DNA of 64,000 nucleotides from NCBI GenBank assembly GCA_032622095.1, contig CP136066.1:231202961-231266960 (forward strand). The letters run 5' to 3'. The DNA is from Siphonodentalium dalli (lineage: Eukaryota; Mollusca; Scaphopoda; Gadilida; Siphonodentaliidae). This document shows, one piece after another, positions 62,093 through 64,000 of the stretch. Position 1 is the stretch's first letter. Each line of letters begins with the position of its first letter. Position numbers and translations under genes: made by a program. Below the pieces are notes generated by a model. The model worked only from the letters and a program-made list of their open reading frames with translations, was not told the origin of the DNA and did no database searches.

Positions 62093-63282
62093 TAAATAAT
62101 CTGATAGCCTGAAAATAATGTATAACCCATTGGGAGCCCCTGGTGTAGTGAATGGGTAATTTTAATTGGAGTGCGCATGTCTGTTCTGTTGTAGTAACCG
62201 CGATCTTTTATTTTCTGTTCATCAAGTCAAAATTGTATCGTATACACAATGTGTTTGTACCGATGGATGTATCGTGACTCGCCTCATTTTTATGGTCATA
62301 TAGGCCCTATATAACCTATGATCGCAAAAACGAGCAGAGTCGCGATATCTGATAGAATTCCAGGAATCGTACATTCACTTTCAATAGTATAGATTCTCTC
62401 AATCTGCTGCGAAATTCCCAAAATTGTACTTTCATTTTCAATAGGATTTTCCGAATTTCCACTTTTACTTTTCACTTTTACCACGCAAAGCGACCTTAGT
62501 TAACACAGATATATGGCACACTGACTGAGTCCATGATAAATAGTTTTATGTAGCATTGCTTCTTTCATTTAATTAAAGCTCACCTCGTTAAAATGCATGT
62601 CAATCGTATTTGTTTACAAATTGCATTGGGTGCGACGATTTGCAGTAGGTCCCTATTTGAGGAGGTCACTTTGCGGAAGTTCCCGAATTCGCGGAGGTCC
62701 CCTAAAATGGGCGATATATGTAGATTTTAATGAGGGAACGGGTGCGTATATGTCAATTGATATGTATTTTAAACAAATAACGACACGATCATCATAATAG
62801 AGGTCTGTTCTATCAATTATATATGCGCCGAGTTCACTTGGTGCAAATCAAATGGCGATAAATATTCTCGTGTGCCAGAAGGACTCCTTAAAGTTGTGAA
62901 TAAGATGAATATAAAAATGAATAATATTTTATATTATAATTATATTATAATTTATATTTATGGCTAATAATATGGCGTTACCATTTCTGACTATGGTTTT
63001 CTTGTTCAATACTGGGCACCGGAATGAAGTGCGGTCGCGGAACGGGGAATAAATAAATATTATTTTAATAATAACTTTATGCCGTGAATTATAGCGGCAT
63101 GATTGACTTTTACTGGACCAACCTAACATTGAGCTTCACAAAAACACCTTTTGACTACCTACTCACAGCAGTCTTGATATTTGCTTAATGAGTTATCCAT
63201 ATGTTTGCATTATATGGTAATTCTTAATAGCTAGAACACACAGTAAGTCTGAATATAGTGTGTCTGACATTTGCAGAATGAG
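62093..63282. other. Unique sequence, nothing recognised
   Basis: No supported gene, RNA or transposon. Short open frames on both strands lack domains. Confidence 0.5.
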
Positions 63283-63353
63283 GTCCCCAGAGGGTGAATT
63301 TAGTGATGCTATTCCACACTGGGCTAGCGTCACCAAATTGTCCCTCTGGGGAC
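63283..63353. repeat. Foldback hairpin with 28-base arms
   Basis: Left arm 63283-63310 (GTCCCCAGAGGGTGAATTTA...) and right arm 63326-63353 (...AATTGTCCCTCTGGGGAC) pair with a few mismatches around a 15-base loop. It directly abuts the TAGGGTCCTGCGAATATTCG sequence that may begin the next element. Confidence 0.85.
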
Positions 63354-64000
63354 TAGGGTCCTGCGAATATTCGATTCGATTCGAAAGTCAAATTCGATTC
63401 GAAATTTCCAACTCGAAATTTCGAATATACACTGACAAAAAAGTAGGCTGTTTACGAACATGTACACATGTCAATCTTAGCTGTTTCTGTGCCATATTAT
63501 TCCCGAAAATTATGAATATATGCAGCTTATAATTCTTATAGTACATCGCGAACGTTCGCATGATACTAAATATAATTATAGCCAGTAATTAGCCACTATA
63601 GGACGACTAAATACATCTGAATTCTAGCTTTGATCATGGTAGCCAAAAGCTCGGAGATCGCCGATGGACCGACGACGCACGTAAATTATAATAGCGATGA
63701 GACTGAGCAACCGCTAGCGTTATGTACAATGTAAACAACACATGTTCCCGGCGTCGAAAAGTGCACGTGGGCTGTGTTTTCTTTTGAAGTTGACTTTTAG
63801 TTTCGGAGCGTTCCTTGAAACTTGACAATTTGTCGTCCGTTATTCATGTTTATTTTAAACATTATAAAAGCTGCATGCAGTGCTGGAATTTACACGTGTG
63901 ATAAATGCAACATGGTATATAAATCGCAAGCATCTGGGACAATGCATCCAGCACTACATAAACAGCACCCTGCGACTGTTGTTGCATCTTCAAGTTTATA
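63354..64000 (+). mobile_element. Candidate 5' end of an autonomous hAT transposon (partial)
   Basis: TAGGGTCCTGCGAATATTCG followed by several TCGATTCGAAA words resembles ends and subterminal repeats of hAT elements. About 280 bases later comes a reading frame with a BED-type zinc finger, the usual N-terminal domain of hAT transposases. The other end lies beyond the window, so no inverted partner or 8-bp duplication can be checked. Confidence 0.5.
63636..64000 (+). CDS. BED-type zinc-finger protein, probably hAT transposase, N-terminal part
   Basis: Running off the window end is a frame with YTCDKCNMVYKSQ, then MHPALHKQHP: a C-x2-C pair, an aromatic spacer and a terminal His cluster ending in HP, the BED finger layout that binds transposon ends in hAT transposases. 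Two starts are possible: a direct ATG at 63846 in the same frame, or a first exon from 63636 (MVAKSSEIADGP...) to 63730, a 150-base intron with GTAAAC donor and GCATGCAG acceptor, and a second exon from 63881. The spliced version joins in frame and removes a hydrophobic, unlikely N-terminus. The catalytic domain lies outside, so activity cannot be judged. Confidence 0.55.

Noticed and set aside
1-64000. tRNA, rRNA or other structured RNA genes
   Set aside because: I saw no A/B-box plus cloverleaf combination and no rRNA-like stretches; a covariance-model search could not be run.

Overview
This is non-coding-rich DNA of an animal, most likely a marine invertebrate. Base composition is AT-rich, there are no operons or bacterial signals, and several families of eukaryotic transposons are present. 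A lophotrochozoan such as a mollusc is plausible from the repeat types, in particular the GGAC-tailed repeat near 57.2 kb and the RT 3' ends with short tetra- or pentanucleotide tails. This is an impression, not proof. I find no convincing complete host gene.

Layout. 1-1538: left flank, with one copy of a segment that reappears at 52.2 kb and a three-copy tandem repeat. 1539-49462: one very large satellite array. Its basic unit is about 420 bp and is itself an old duplication of two related halves, here called A (about 178 bp) and B (about 240 bp). Lone B halves (B') occur beside full AB units and build higher-order repeats (HORs) of 661 bp (13.0-23.6 kb), 1942 bp (around 26.5-29.9 kb) and 1086/2179 bp (33.7-42.4 kb). 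The edges (1.5-13 kb and 42.4-49.5 kb) are more diverged and share about 40-kb-spaced duplicated blocks. The array starts and stops at the same phase of the monomer.

Elements inside the array: a 3.0-kb hAT-like element (6303-9318, 8-bp target duplication), holding a smaller element made of inverted arrays of an 18-bp palindrome and a decayed RT fragment; a 5'-truncated non-LTR retrotransposon with an intact 803-codon RT frame (20131-22900, minus strand); and an 884-bp MITE with 140-bp terminal inverted repeats (23634-24517).

Right flank 49463-64000: a 1.4-kb inverted-repeat element whose two ends are long hairpins and which carries a possible signal-peptide exon (50355-51762); the second copy of the left-flank segment, split by a 503-bp insertion; a diverged 0.7-kb duplication (53.8-55.5 kb); a two-copy GGAC-tailed repeat (56.2-57.4 kb); another RT tail fragment; two nested TTA-flanked elements in opposite orientation (58650-61749) with a poly-C-headed tandem repeat inside; and, at the very end, what looks like the start of an autonomous hAT transposon with a BED-type zinc finger running out of the window.

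The only frames I would treat as protein-coding are transposon-derived (RT, BED finger) plus two weak exon candidates. The many 60-90 residue frames across the array are by-products of the satellite.
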